Notes under the pieces: model-generated
What the model was told of the DNA's origin: nothing
Database searches by the model: none
What the model saw: only the letters and a program-made list of their open reading frames with translations
NCBI GenBank assembly: GCA_022393335.1
Contig: JAJEKB010020254.1
Location: 1 to 64,000 of the forward strand
Length of the DNA stretch: 64,000 nucleotides
Source: Macrotrachela quadricornifera
Taxonomy: Eukaryota; Rotifera; Eurotatoria; Philodinida; Philodinidae
Direction: 5' to 3'
Part shown: in pieces, positions 1 through 12,109 of the stretch
Position numbering within the stretch: the first letter of the stretch is position 1
Layout of the letters: every line of letters begins with the position of its first letter
Made by a program: the position numbers and the translations under genes

Positions 1-125
1 TTAAAGTATATGGTTTTGTAGAGAATTTCAAGCTCCATCTTTTCGTAAGAAAAATTTCTTAATCGTAAGAAAAAATAAGGAAGAAATCTCTAAAATACTA
101 AGAGATTTATTTGTTCTGGATCACC

Positions 126-436
126 CGTTATTTGCTGGCAAACCAAATTATGAAAGTTCAATATAAAGTTTTAATCATAGAGAGGTCTAGTGATTCTTAG
201 AATGTCCCGAAACTTTCAGCTAAAAAAGTATTCGTTTGTCAAGATATTCAATTTTCAAAAAATGTCGTTTGCCACAGACATGTGACAACAATCCAGTTCA
301 TTTGAAAATTCGATGTCTCAACAGATGAACATTCTTTTCAATTGAAAGTTTCAGAATATTCTAAAAATCATTAGACCTATCCATAGGTAAAATTTCATGT
401 CGAACTTCCATAATTTGGCTTGCCAGCAAATACTTA
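126..436. repeat. Foldback (inverted-repeat) element, about 310 bp
   Basis: The left arm (about 126-230) and right arm (about 345-436) are imperfect reverse complements. The outer ends read TATTTGCTGGCAAACC on the left and its near-complement GGCTTGCCAGCAAATA on the right, and the match continues inward past a shared AGGTCTAGTGATT-like core. No ORF lies inside. It is best read as a MITE-like non-autonomous element. Confidence 0.7.
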
Positions 437-528
437 AAAATGAGTCGGAAATTTAGCAAAATGCTCTAACTTGACCATATCAGCCCATAGACATGAACCT
501 TTCATATATGTAAAAGCCGAATAGACGC

Positions 529-857
529 TTCAACTATTCAACTTTCAAATTCGAATATTCAACTATTCAACTATTAATACATGAAAGATTGAAGCCAGTA
601 AGTACAGGATGCTTCCTGGAGGATGCTAGAACTAATACACATAATCTTGAGGGTGGGGGTGATGGGGTAAGTGAGATTGTCAGGAACCGCTACCTTATAG
701 ATTGTTGCCAAATGCAGCGGACAGCATCTTTTCTCGATAGATTACTTTTAGTTTCCTCCAGGCATGACTTGCAGGAAGCATCCTGCAGCCAGCATCCTTA
801 GTCTATTATATAGTAATAGTTGAAAAGTTGAATATTCGAATATCCGAATAGTTGAAC
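529..857. repeat. Inverted-repeat element with ATTCAACTATTCAA ends and GC-richer core
   Basis: Short ATTCAACTATTCAA-type runs at 529-576 are mirrored as reverse complement at 811-857. Inside, 602-630 (CAGGATGCTTCCTGGAGG) pairs with 752-798. The core is richer in GC than its surroundings. The small ORF at 589-801 lies entirely in this repeat and is not supported as a gene. Confidence 0.6.
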
Positions 858-1040
858 GAAAATTTGGATAGTCGAATCGAGTTAACGAGTTCTACACTAA
901 TGGAACGCTTGGAGGATTTTTTGCCTAACTGAAGCTTACCTATAGCTAAAAGACGACCTCGAAATCTCGTAGACAGTTGGGATAGTTTTCTCGTATGCCA
1001 ACCCTCCGATTCACATAAAACAAAAACAAAATTTTTGGGC

Positions 1041-2810
1041 ATAAAGGGCGTTTCATAATAACTGTCGATAAATTGTTAATGATATTTTTCCTACTTTTTC
1101 TTGGCATAGAGGGCTAAAATTTTTATCACATATATATCAATCGAAGATCTTTTATTTCTAGACGTTTCAGCTCTCTAACTATAAGTAGTAGTGAAATTTA
1201 TCGATAAGATTGAACTGCATAAATTTTCGTACTCGATATAGTAGGGTAGTTACATAGGTAGTCAATTAAAAAATCACAAAGCACTCAGAAAATTTTCTTT
1301 CAGATCAGATTTTGTAGGACTTTTTTCGCTGATCATTTTGGTAGAAAAAAATTTTCACGTTTCATTGAGAAATGACAATGTTAAAGTCAAAGTATTTATC
1401 GTAAAAGAAACATAAAATGTTAGATTGTTTTCGATAGGAATATCGTATACAATATTAAACCGAGATTTATTCATCCTACTTGCTTGGATCTAAGAAACCG
1501 ACTGTAGAGTTTTGTAGAGCAAACTTTTCTCAACAAATCCTACTATGTGACATTTCTCCAGAATGTAACCATTTTAAAATATTTGAATCGACTTTTCCTT
1601 ACATTTGAATCTATTTTACAGCATTCAATACTTTGTCTACAACATGGTTATTTCTTAATAAAACTTGAAAAGTTTTTTTTACCAAAATGATCAGTGTAAA
1701 AAGCTCTACAAAGTCTGATACAGGGTGTTTCATAAGTTTCGATCCCCTTTTTATTTTTCAGCTATCACTGTCATATTCAATGGTGGAGAGATATTGACTA
1801 TATATTTTTGAAGAGCAACATCTAAGCTATCAATCAAAAAAAAAAATTATCCAATTTGCATGAACCCTAAGAAAGAACTACGATGATAAAAATTTTGAAA
1901 AAATTTTGTCAACTGCAGTTTTACTCATTTTCTACAGAAAATGACCCTTTCAGTATTTTGTAAATATCTCGCTCAATTTTTTATGCTTTGACTAGAAGTT
2001 TTTCCCAAAAGATAGCCCGTCAAATTCTATACAAAATCCAATAAAACCAGCTCTTCCAAAGGATAATTTAGAATGGCCTGAAACGTGTTCAGTTAGAAAA
2101 CGCGAAATAATTAGTTTTGTAAAAAGTGCTTGTGAAAGTGGATCTTTCTGAATCGTAGTGCTGATAATCAGATATTGTTTTCCAGTTATCTTTTTGAAGA
2201 ACTGATTTTGTAGAGAATTCGACGGGCTATCTTCTGGGAAAAACTTCTAGTCAAAGCATAAAAAATTGAGCGAGATATTTACAAAATACTGAAAGGGTCA
2301 TTTTCTGTAGAAAATGAGTAAAACTGCAGTTGACAAAATTTTTTCAAAATTTTTATCATCGTAGTTCTTTCTTAGGGTTCATGCAAATTGGATAATTTTT
2401 TTTTTTGATTGATAGCTTAGATGTTGCTCTTCAAAAATATATAGTCAATATCTCTCCACCATTGAATATGACAGTGATAGCTGAAAAATAAAAAGGGGAT
2501 CGAAACTTATGAAACACCCTGTATGAAAGAAAATTTTCTGAATAGTTTGTAATTTTTTACTTGATTATTCATAGAAATATCCTTCTATATTTTCAAAGAA
2601 AAAGTATTGAAAAATCAGTTTCAAAAATTTATATGTTTCAGTCTTGTCAATTTATCTCACCAGTAGTTATAGCTAGAGAGGTGAAACTTTCACAAATAAA
2701 AGATCTTCGATTGATATATATGTGATAAAAATTTCAGCCCTTTATGTCAAGAAAAAGTAGGAGCAATATCATTAATAATTTATCAACAGTTATTATGAAA
2801 CACCCTTTAT
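1041..2810. mobile_element. Long foldback element interrupted by a younger insertion
   Basis: The ends are exact 20-bp reverse complements (1041-1060 and 2791-2810, outer sequence ATAAAGGG/CCCTTTAT). The left arm (1041 to about 1360) pairs with a right arm split into about 1665-1720 and 2524-2810. The split is exactly where the element at 1721-2521 sits, so the inner element inserted later. No transposase is visible. The CCCTTTA-type ends next to TA suggest a Tc1/mariner-like non-autonomous element, which is inference. Confidence 0.8.
1721..2521. mobile_element. Nested TA-flanked foldback element (mariner-type ends)
   Basis: The element starts CAGGGTGTTTCATAAG and ends with the reverse complement, with a TA dinucleotide on each side (1719-1720 and 2522-2523). 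The arms of about 320 bp (1721-2040 and 2209-2521) are nearly identical, so the element is young or recently homogenised. A loop of about 170 bp holds no ORF. A TA target duplication and CAGGGTG ends are typical of Tc1/mariner relatives. Confidence 0.85.
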
Positions 2811-3000
2811 GAGTTTTTAGACGATGTTACAATTTAGCAGAAAGCTAGTTGTAATTATCGGATGAAAAGTAACAGAACAAAATGATAAAAATATAAAGTA
2901 GAATATTTTTATTTTTGATTTCGCACTATTTTAAAACAATCATCAATTTTTCCATAGGCACCTAGCTAAATTTTACAAACAAAGATTTGATATCTGTTAC

Positions 3001-6000
3001 CTACTATAACACATATTTCACCGACAATGTCTTGTGATGTGATTCCCTGATGACTGTCAATGTCACGCAATAAACATTGCCGCCCAGGGAAACTTTTTCC
3101 AATTGGCAACGTGTCCGGATCATTATTTACTTGCCACAAATCCCAGTTAATCACATGATAAACGAAGAGTGAAGTTTCTGATGTACCAAACACGATCATA
3201 ATACGTGACATAGGCCGTTGGTGTTCTATCATGCGTAGTAAAGGAGTGATATGATGTTTGGTAGCAATTGAACCTAAAGAATCAATATAATGAAATTGTT
3301 AGTACTAACAGGTCAGAGTTGGCTTTAACGAATTGAAACTCGCTATTGTATCATGGAAATGAATCTTTTCTTTTGCTTTGTGTCTCACAGATAATTAACG
3401 TGAAAAATTGAGAGAGAATTATTCCTAGAACAGTGTTTTCTCAATTCCGGTGGACATATGCTCTTTTGATTTGTTTCTCAAAAGGCATGCGACTAGCATT
3501 TTTGTTAATAGGAACAACTTTTGCTTTCATATTGTGGCTGATCTCTCGTTGTCTTTAGCTTTCATATAAATGATGCACAAATTGCTGAAAATTATTTAGA
3601 AGGCAAAAGTATTCTTTGAATATTTTTGCAGTACTTTAGAAACCAGCACATTTATTTTATATATTAGAAACTGTAAATTGTTCGTTATTTCCAGTTTTGG
3701 GTTATTCATAGAACAAGGAAATGATGTCTTTAATTCTAAATTTCACCGAAATAATTGAAAGACATTGATGTTAGTTGAAATATTCAAATGTAAGACGGCT
3801 GTTTCGCAAAAAAAGAAACGTAATCGCTCAACTCACCTCCAATTGCATATGCACGGAGCCAATGAAAACATGATATACTTCCATCTAACTTAGTAGAAGC
3901 ATGCTCAGCAAGAAGACGAGCAGTTGACGGGAGTGAAAATAGAGCATTAATTTGTTTTTTCGTCATTGTTTGAATCAAGTAGTTGATATCGAGCTGGCCA
4001 TCCGGATGAAGGAGAACAAGAGTGGATCCAAAGCAAAAAGAAAAAGTGATTTCCCATATATGAGGAGTCCATTGACAACTGGCTAATTGTAAAATATTAT
4101 CTGTAGAACGAAACTGATAGGCTTCTGCCATACTATGTAGATTATAGGTTAAAGAGCCATGAGTATGTTCAACGATTTTTGATTTGCCTGTACTACCCGA
4201 TGTGCCAATAAGATATGATGTACTCATCTTGGTAACGTTTACGTTTGATAGACGAGCAAGATCATCATCAGTCAAAGCCTCTGTCACCATCATATTCATT
4301 GATGAAATAATGACAGATATATTCACTGGTTCAAGATCGACAGTCATGTTTCTCAACAAATTTTGAGTCTGTTCACGTGTAAGGTGATGAACAAGAATGA
4401 GTGCAGTAGGTGGCTTTGATATCTAAATAAAATATGCTACGTTCACTGCAAATAATTTCTATATCAAATTTTAAATAAGCGAGGTTTGAACGGACAAAAT
4501 CTCGAACAGTTAATTCCAACAGCATATCGATCTTGGTTGGTTCCTGAGTAAAACTAACTTTTCACCATCTTAATAAGCTTTTTCAATAAATAAAAGTTGA
4601 TCAAGCTATTGATGAATATCACTTTGAATTCTGTCAACGATCTTTTTTATAAGTAGTCTTCAAATTCTGAGATATTTTTCAGAAAAAAAAGCATAAGCAT
4701 GATTAATGTATAAGAAATAAAGCTAATAAGGGAACCGATGTAACTGATAAATCGCTTTTGAACTCGGACTCTAAACATAACGTATACCCTATTGAGATAT
4801 GAAAAATCTTAAAAGAATAGTTCCATATAGGCCTTCTGCTTGAAGTTATAAGCATTTTACTGAAATTTTACCTATAGCAGATTATATACTAAAAAATCGA
4901 ATGACTGTATTTTGGTCTGAAAATTTAAGCTGAAAAGAACGTTTTCTTCTCAAGATATTAAAGTTCAAAAAACCACTCATATCTCACAAAATATGCTAGA
5001 GTTTTCTGTTTTTTGAGATTTTAATATCTCGACAAGAAAATGTTCTTTTGATCTGGAATTTTTAGGACACTACTTAACAATATATCTTTCAATGGACAAA
5101 ATTTCAGACCAAAATACAATCTTTCAATGTTTTAGTATATATCCCGCTACTGGATAGAAATTCAGTAAAATACTGATAATTCCAAGCAGAAGGCCGACGG
5201 GCAACTATCCTTTTAACGTTTTCCATATCTTACTACGGTCTACGTTATGCATAGAGTTCGAGTTCAAAAAATAATTTATTAGTTGCATTGGTTTCCTCGT
5301 AAGTGCTAATAAATCTATAGAAAATAGGAGAAACAAATTAGACTTCACAATTGTACCTGATCGATGGTATTGTCATGTTCAGAAGATTGCGCATTTGCTG
5401 TGTCATGAATGAGTGATGAAAGTCGAAGAGTGGGACTGAAAAAACGAAATTCAATTGTAGCATGTTTATTAGAGCGATTCCTTCCAAGTTATCCGTTCAA
5501 AACAATTCTCTCTTTACTATGAAAGAAAAAATTGTGTACCAAATCTTTTTTAAATAATTCAAATAATATTCTATGGAAATGTTTCTTGAAGATATTCTTA
5601 AACTTTTGAGATTTCAATTTCTAATCGTCTGCTAAATCACAACTAATTTGCTATGATGTTGATTTTTAAGAGAGTATTTATGATTCTAGCGACATTAAAA
5701 GTAAGAATTAAAATAGTGCCGAAATAAATTAAGATTTTGTTTATGCGTTGATTAAGGGTGAAACAAAATTTCTGCAAATTCCAACTTTCAAAAAAACTTC
5801 TAATTTCTGAATTCTGAAATTTTTGCAACAAATCTATATATATGATTAGATATTAAAATATCAGTAATTTATCTCCTATATATCTTGTATTATTATTAAT
5901 ATTATCATACAGACAGGATCTAGTCATCCAATAGAGACTGGAAAGTAGATTTCTGATTTCTACTTTTTTTGATAAACTTTAGGGAAGGATGGTGGTACAT

Positions 6001-6577
6001 GCCTCTCGCTTATGCTGAAACAGTAAACACTTGATAAAATTTTGAAGAAACTCACAAGGTTGTATTTCTAAAAAATATAGCATCTACTTTTGAAATTTTT
6101 TACGAACTTCAAATTTATCATACTATGAAAGATAACTGTAAATTTTCAAAAACTTTCAATTTTAAGTATATTGAATTTGGAACCATTTTGGCACAAGAAA
6201 TTTAAAATTAGTACCAGTTTACAATTTGCCATCCTTTGCATCAGTTGCCATAAAAAAATCAGTGAAACTCGGTAGGTACTCACTCATCTGGGTTCAGACC
6301 AAAATAGATTCGACCAACAGTAAATATGGCAAACATTCCCAATGGTAATTCAATGCTGCGTGCTACCATTTGATAGATTATTTCATGTCGATGGAACAAA
6401 TCGGTGTCAAGCAAAAGCAAAGCAAGACGTTGCACACAGTAGCCTGTCTCAGCATATGATAAACTTTGTTCATCCAATTCTATTAATACTTTCTGAGCAT
6501 ATTGTTCCATGTTGTCCATCAGTTTAGTGTGAAGACATGTTGACCAATTATTAGTAGAATAAGTCATGTTTTTAGAT
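3001..6577 (-). CDS. NRPS-like adenylation (AMP-binding) domain gene, partial, four exons
   Basis: Adenylation domains activate an amino or aryl acid with ATP to an acyl-adenylate. Exons on the minus strand are 6577-6284, 5435-5357, 4422-3837 and 3273-3001, all with GT-AG borders and compatible phases (2, 0, 1). Exon 1 has the N-terminal LDEQSLSYAE motif and the GMFAIFTVGRIYFGLNPD segment. Exon 2 continues with D-P-T-L-R-L. Exon 3 carries the phosphate-binding loop SYLIGTSGSTGKSKIVEHTH and ends in AIGG. Exon 4 has FGTSETS and LPIGKSFPG...VGEICVI (A5-A7 region). No stops occur within these exons. The A8-A10 motifs, carrier domain and condensation domain are not seen. Exon 4 ends at a donor, so later exons may lie beyond the left edge past the foldback elements. 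Exon 1 may start at ATG 6567 or be internal (acceptor before 6577). Substrate is unknown. Such genes in bdelloids are thought to be horizontally acquired. Confidence 0.82.
4728..5299. repeat. Foldback element inside an intron of the NRPS-like gene
   Basis: A palindrome of about 570 bp centres near 5013. The left arm starts GGAACCGATGTAACTGATAA and the right arm ends TTATTAGTTGCATTGGTTTCC. The arms share GGCCTTCTGCTTG and a ATTTTGGTCTGAAA block. It lies wholly within the intron between 4423 and 5356 and leaves the splice sites intact. Confidence 0.75.
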
Positions 6578-7859
6578 CTATAATATATATAGAGAGAGTT
6601 CACTATAATTTTAAGTTTTATTGAACTCTGAATTCTTAAAGAAGAATCGTTGATTTCTAGAAGATGTACAGTAGAAAAATCCTTACTATTGAGATCTATT
6701 GACATAGTCTTAGAAAGAATACTAATATTTGCCTATATTTGGTGAATATTCAAAAGAAATACGATCTCTTTTCAAAAACTCTATTATCATGCATGATGAA
6801 ACTCGTTAATGTCTGCTCTAAAAATTGTACAAAAAACTTTTACTCGACTTAGTGTAATGATCTTGTGATAATCTAGAGATCTTCATCGCATACATATATA
6901 GTCTTTCTTTCATGTGTTTACACTAAACTATTTTGCTTTTGCTGCTCAAATAGTGTAGAGCTATTATCGGAATTTTTTTAAAAGAGCATCGGATGAAATG
7001 CTTATAACTTTTGAATGACGATAGATAGAAACTTGCGGCTTTCACTATTTGAAAGGAAGGCTCGAAGGATAGGTGCTTATGTAAAAATCAGACTTTCTCC
7101 AAGTATTTATTTTGCTTGTTTCAAGAGGTCAAACATGAGGAAGCTAACGAGGTATTCAACAATAAATTTTTCTTTAGCTTTTTTGCTGGTCTGGTGCACT
7201 GACGAATGCTCTTCAAAATGGTAACTAAGTAGTGGCTCACTTTTTCTTCCTTCGTGGAATTACGGTCATTTTATTCGTACGAACAAATGCGTGAGATTTT
7301 TTCTGAATAAAGAGAAAAATACGCAAAATGCTGTGCTACCCATTTTCGCACAGCCAAAATTTGATCGCTCAAAGTTTTGTCCGTTTTGAAAATATAAAAG
7401 TGTCCCTTTTTTAAATGCCATATCAATTATGATCTAAATGCAACTTATTAATTTTTAACAAAAATAGTTTTTATCTTTCATTTTCTTCTTATTATTACAT
7501 TAGTTAAAGTATGATCAAATAGTATAAAAAAGCTTTCAGCGCAATCCCTTCGGGATTAAAAATGTGAAACACGATACACTCATTGTTGGTAATTCTCAAA
7601 AAATTCGTGTTTTATGTATAACTGGGCATGCTTCCGCATTATTCCTGACCATAGACCATAGAACTTCAATGAGAAGATACTCCATTGATATTTTAACTAG
7701 ACATGAGTTATACATGACCCCTGATAGTATCCTAAAGCTATCTGTCATAATATGTGATGACTTTACACCGCATTTCTCACTCTCTATGATGAGTTCAACA
7801 TCCTGTCTCTAACGGGTAATTCATCAATTAGATGCGAATAATTAATCAGCTTAGGTATT

Positions 7860-8050
7860 GGTCACGATCTACAATAGGTATTTAATTAATCAAACACTAA
7901 TTAATTAATTAAACAAACATTAATTGCTTAATTAAACACTAAATAAACATTAATTTCTTAATCAGACACGAATTAATTAATTAAAACCCAACTAATCAAT
8001 TAAACCTAATTAATTAGTTAATAGCTAATCAAATAATTAATTAATAAATT
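7860..8050. repeat. TTAATTAA-rich low-complexity tract
   Basis: Irregular repeats of TTAATTAATTAA and AAACACTAATTAATTAA fill about 190 bp inside the 3.4 kb element. There is no coding potential. Confidence 0.85.
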
Positions 8051-8094
8051 AAGATGTGGGTTATGGTGTGAGATGGTACTCTTGTCTGTCGGTC

Positions 8095-8260
8095 ACGGTC
8101 GGTGATGTCTGTCACGTCTGTGGGGGGGGGGGGGGGGGGGGGGGGGTCCAAATTTCTACCCCTAAACACTTCAACACTCTCTTTTAAATCGTGTTTCACA
8201 AAATAGTGGAAGTATAAGTGATTGATTGTGGTGATCAAGATGAGGTTATCCATCTTGAAT
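8095..8260. repeat. Dispersed repeat containing a 25-G homopolymer (8122-8146)
   Basis: GTCACGTCTGT is followed by 25 consecutive G residues, then a block reading CCAAATTTCTACCCCTAAAC. The reverse complement of the same unit occurs at about 57003-57105 with shorter C runs. The proline-rich ORF on the minus strand here is only the translation of the G run. Confidence 0.75.
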
Positions 8261-8429
8261 TTAGACGATTTTGTGCTGCAGAACTAAGTGAATTGGTAGT
8301 AGTGATGCCTAATTTAACTTTGTTTTACAAGTTGTTTTCTCAAATTTTTATCATTCAAAGCGTTTAATTAAGCCAGTTTTTTAAAATTTACATGCAAACT
8401 TTTTTTAGATAAAATCTTCAGTTATTATT

Positions 8430-9760
8430 CCGACACATCAAGAATTTTTGGTGGAAGTTAAATAGTTGCTCTTTTGTGTCATTGAATTTATCGAAAATGA
8501 AAAGGATGGTTCAATTATTTCACTCAATAATGTTAATGAAGGGCTTGTTAAAATGTGAAATATTTCACAAAGTTCTATTACTAGATTCAAACATGAGTTA
8601 AAGGTACTATGAGAGCAAGCAGAACAGCAAGGACAACGGGCAAAAAAAGAAGAAGAGAATAAAGATAGTATCTTCGTAATTGCAATACAGAAAAAACTAC
8701 TTCGGAACATCGAGCATCCTCTTCAGCTTTATTATCGCGCAAAACTTCACATCGCCATCGTAGGCACAATGTCTCTTTCACATTTTCATCAACGATAGAC
8801 GTTACACTTTCGATGACCCAACCTATGTCTTCTTAAAAGAAAAGTGAACAGGATTTGTTGTTTTTCTTAAACTAAGGAAGGCAGTACATATAATAAGTTT
8901 ATTTAGAACACTGCGATCATCCAAAAATTTTATTGTCAGAATAGCCAAAGGATGTGATTAGACTTGAATTTTATAAGTTGCTCGAAGAAAAAGTTTATGC
9001 AATGTCGATTAAATTATTCATAAGAATACATCAAAATTTCGAGGATTTTCCGGTTCATTCGATCAGTACATTAGGAGCAGCGATGCGAAATCTAAGTGAA
9101 GCGTTTATATCGATATTCGCAGAATAAGAAGAAAACCATTTCTCCTTTTTTTCTATACATTAGATGGATTTTTCATATCAATGAACTTCGAAAGTGAAGA
9201 TTGCTTTAGATTTAAAAGCATTTATAGCAGCACGAGCATGCTATTTTCAAAAAATAGAAAAACTTACAAAAGCAAAAGCTCATCTTTTTTATCACGATTA
9301 AAGGTGGATAAGTCTCTGTGAAGTTAAAAGATTTATTTGTTCACTAGAAGGAGAAGGTCGAATAAAGAAAGGTAAGGGGAAAGGTAAATCTTTTTGAATG
9401 ACCACGTAATTTTATTCTCTTTTCATTCAATAGAGTGATCGTATAGCACTAAAATATAAAATAGAAATTTCTCGATTCTCTTTCTCACACTGTTCACTTG
9501 ACTCCTACCCAGTTATCATGGAACAACTTGAAGCAATTTGCACGAGATCAGAATACAACGTTTCGTCAAAGTGATGTCAAGCTCTTAATTGAACAGTTTA
9601 TGGTATTGATGGACGAAGAACTCGTAACTTCGTACTTTCATCATGTACGTAAGGTAGGGTAAGCATTTAAGAAGGTTGATGCTTATATGGTAGAAGAAAT
9701 CGAACCTGACATACAAGATGACGATATAGATACAGATTCTGAAGATGATTAGGATGCAGA
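8430..9760 (+). pseudogene. Decayed ORF of the 3.4 kb inverted-repeat element (possible transposase)
   Basis: Translated fragments interrupted by stops and frame changes run along the plus strand between the inverted arms. The best preserved part (about 9496-9751) reads WNNLKQFARDQNTTFRQSDV, then an acidic tail EEIEPDIQDDDIDTDSEDD. The layout of hydrophobic helix plus acidic C-terminus between long TIRs suggests a dead transposase, but I cannot name the superfamily and no DDE residues are identifiable. It could be any element-encoded protein. Confidence 0.35.
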
Positions 9761-10454
9761 ACTATAATTCTGTTACAGATTGGATTATTTATGACTTTTT
9801 GAATTGACTTATGATGCCTAAATAAAAGACTGAATAATCTTCTCGAACAATTGACGATTGAAAATATCAAACATCAGAAAAGATCAGTTAGCAAGGAATT
9901 ATATCTCATCTGTGGTTTTGTAAGTTAAACATAAGAGATTTTGATGAATTTCTACATTTACATTCACGTTGAAAAGTCTTCTCAAATTCAAGATGGATAA
10001 TCTCATCTTGATCACCACAATCAATCGCCTATACTTCCACTATTTTTTCTCTTTGTTCAGAAAAATCTCACGTATTTGTTCGTGCGAATAAAACGGCTGT
10101 ACTTCTACGAAAGAAGAAAAACTGAACGACTACTTAGTTACCATTTTGAAGAGCACTCTTCAATGCACTAGATCAGCAGAAAAACTTAAAAAAAAACTTT
10201 ATTATTGGATACCTCGTTAGCTTCCCTAAGTTTGACCTCTTAAAACAAACAAAATAAACACTTGAGGAAAGTTGATTTTTACATAGGCATCTGTCTTCCG
10301 AGCCTCCCTTTCAAATAGTGAAATCCGCAAGCTTCTATCTATCTTCATTTAAAAGTTAAAAGCATTTCATCCCATGCTCTTTTTAAAAAATTTCGTTAAT
10401 AGGTGGTAGCGTTTAGATCATAATGGTTGTGACATAGAAAAATGGGGCACTTTT

Positions 10455-10705
10455 GCATTTCATTTTATTATCACTTAATAGATTATATGAAGAAAAAAAA
10501 TATACCATAAGATGCAGTGTGAAACACTCTAATTTCGACATTGCGAAAACGGGGATGTTTTTTGGTAAAAGACGAATTCGTTTATTTTTCTATCGCATCT
10601 TTTTATAATTGTTCTTTTGTAAATTGTAGAGCTTTTCACGCTGAATTGTGTAGTATATTTTGTTTTTTTAATACAACTTAGTAAGTGATGATAAAATGAA
10701 ATACA
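10455..10705. repeat. MITE-like foldback, family 1 (copy 1)
   Basis: The arms share CATTTCATTTTATTATCACT outside and ATACCATAAGATGCAGTGTG inside on the left, mirrored on the right as GCTTTTCACGCTGAATTGTG and GATAAAATGAAAT. The same core (AAGATGCAGCGTGAAAAGCT with flanking AACAAAATATA) recurs at 36.9-37.35 kb and 52.85-53.22 kb. Confidence 0.7.
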
Positions 10706-11200
10706 AAACTATCTCATCCACTATAATCTAATCCTACTAGATAGTTTTTATCGAAATTTCATTATTATGATATGAGTTGAATAGTGGTCAATTGGCAGAA
10801 AAAGATAAATCAGAAGACGCTCTATCTGCTCATAAAAAAAGAAATATTTTTCAAGCGGTCTATACGAAAATATGATAGGATGGCCACTATTTTTGGATTG
10901 CTCTAATAGAAAGGACACCATCAGACAAGATCGTAAATCTGTTCCTCCTCACACAGTGGACAGTTAGACGACAAAATCGATTTTCGAGATTCGAACTCAT
11001 ATTATAGCTAGAACTGAAGATTCTACAGTGCTGCATTTAGTTGCATCTTCGATGCTATTTTATACCAGATATCTGCTAGATAGCAGATACTACAAAGTAC
11101 ATGAAATAGGTGAAAACTATTAATAGGATCAAATAAGTAAAATATGTATTTTCAAAATAAAAGCTAAGGCTCTCGTTATATGTATCAGTTGTTCTATACT

Positions 11201-11797
11201 TACTTAGGGTTGACCAAAAGTCCTGAGCCTAGTTAAAAGACCCTGTCGGATAAGAAGATCTATTCAAAATTGAAAAGCCAAATGTACCATTTTGTAAAGC
11301 AAATCAAGATGCGTCGAATGGCGTATATTGAATCTGATCTTCATAAGACTTTAGTGGAACTAGAGTCAATTTACTAATAGACGGTCATGTATCCAAAAAG
11401 TTATAGTATATACAAAAACAATCGTAGATCATTGAAAAATCGTATTTTTTTCTATGAGAGATAAAACAATCGGAGATGCCAAGTATATCAACTAGTAGCC
11501 CGTGAAAAACTCTACAAAACTGTAGATAAAAATATTTTCCTAGAAATACCTTTCAATGACATTAAGATCCGTAATGATCAATAACTGATGGTACTTTTGA
11601 GTACATGACTGTCTACTATTAAACTGACTATAGTTTCACTAAAGTCTTTCGAAAATCAGATTTGATATATGCCATTCGACGCGCCTCGACTGGTTCTACC
11701 AAATGGTATATTTGGTTTCTCAATTTCGAATAGTTCTTCGTATTCGACGGGATACTTTAAAAGTTGGGCTACGGAGTTTTGGTCAACCCTAAGTATG
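11201..11797. repeat. Foldback element with TACTTAGGGTTGACC ends
   Basis: The left end TACTTAGGGTTGACCAAAA is mirrored by TTTTGGTCAACCCTAAGTA at the right end. The arms are about 190-210 bp (to about 11400 and from about 11580). Shared internal blocks include GCGTCGAATGGC/GCCATTCGACGC. There is no ORF. Confidence 0.75.
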
Positions 11798-11924
11798 CAA
11801 TGTTATGTATTTACTATATATAGCGGGACCATTTGAACTCCTTTAGCCATACTATGGGCTATTTAGTTTCAGTCTGAATTTATCAAATACAAATAATACT
11901 TGATTTCAAATTGAAATGTGAGTC

Positions 11925-12105
11925 TAGGGGGAAGGGAGAGAGTGAAGGGGGTGACTGAGGGTGAGGATAAGCTTGAGTTTTGGGAGACTTTAGATTTTAG
12001 CCCCGCCTGTACAGGGAACTAAGGTGGGACTAATGTTTGTGCCAAGGGACTAAGGCGGGACTTTGCAGAAATATGCGGGACTAAGGGTTTTAAGTAAGAC
12101 TGCGT
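11925..12105. repeat. G-rich island with short direct repeats
   Basis: A purine-rich stretch (GGGGGAAGGGAGAGAG) is followed by three imperfect copies of GGGACTAAGGCGGGACT. It stands out in base composition. The first part resembles the complement of the GC-rich islands at 17.0 and 18.4 kb. Confidence 0.5.
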
Positions 12106-12109
12106 AGTA

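Larger units (their letters stand above)
6961..10402. mobile_element. 3.4 kb element with about 360-bp inverted arms
   Basis: The left arm (6961 to about 7330) and right arm (about 10042-10402) match as reverse complements over most of their length, including AAAGAGCATCGGATGAAATG on the left and CATTTCATCCCATGCTCTTT on the right. A second inner pair (8200-8260 with 9978-10045) carries GATCAAGATGAGGTTATCCA. Inside are AT repeats, a 25-G run and a decayed ORF. This looks like an old DNA transposon with long terminal inverted repeats. Confidence 0.75.

Noticed and set aside
8041..8253. Minus-strand ORF with a polyproline run
   Set aside because: It is only the translation of the 25-G homopolymer inside a dispersed repeat.
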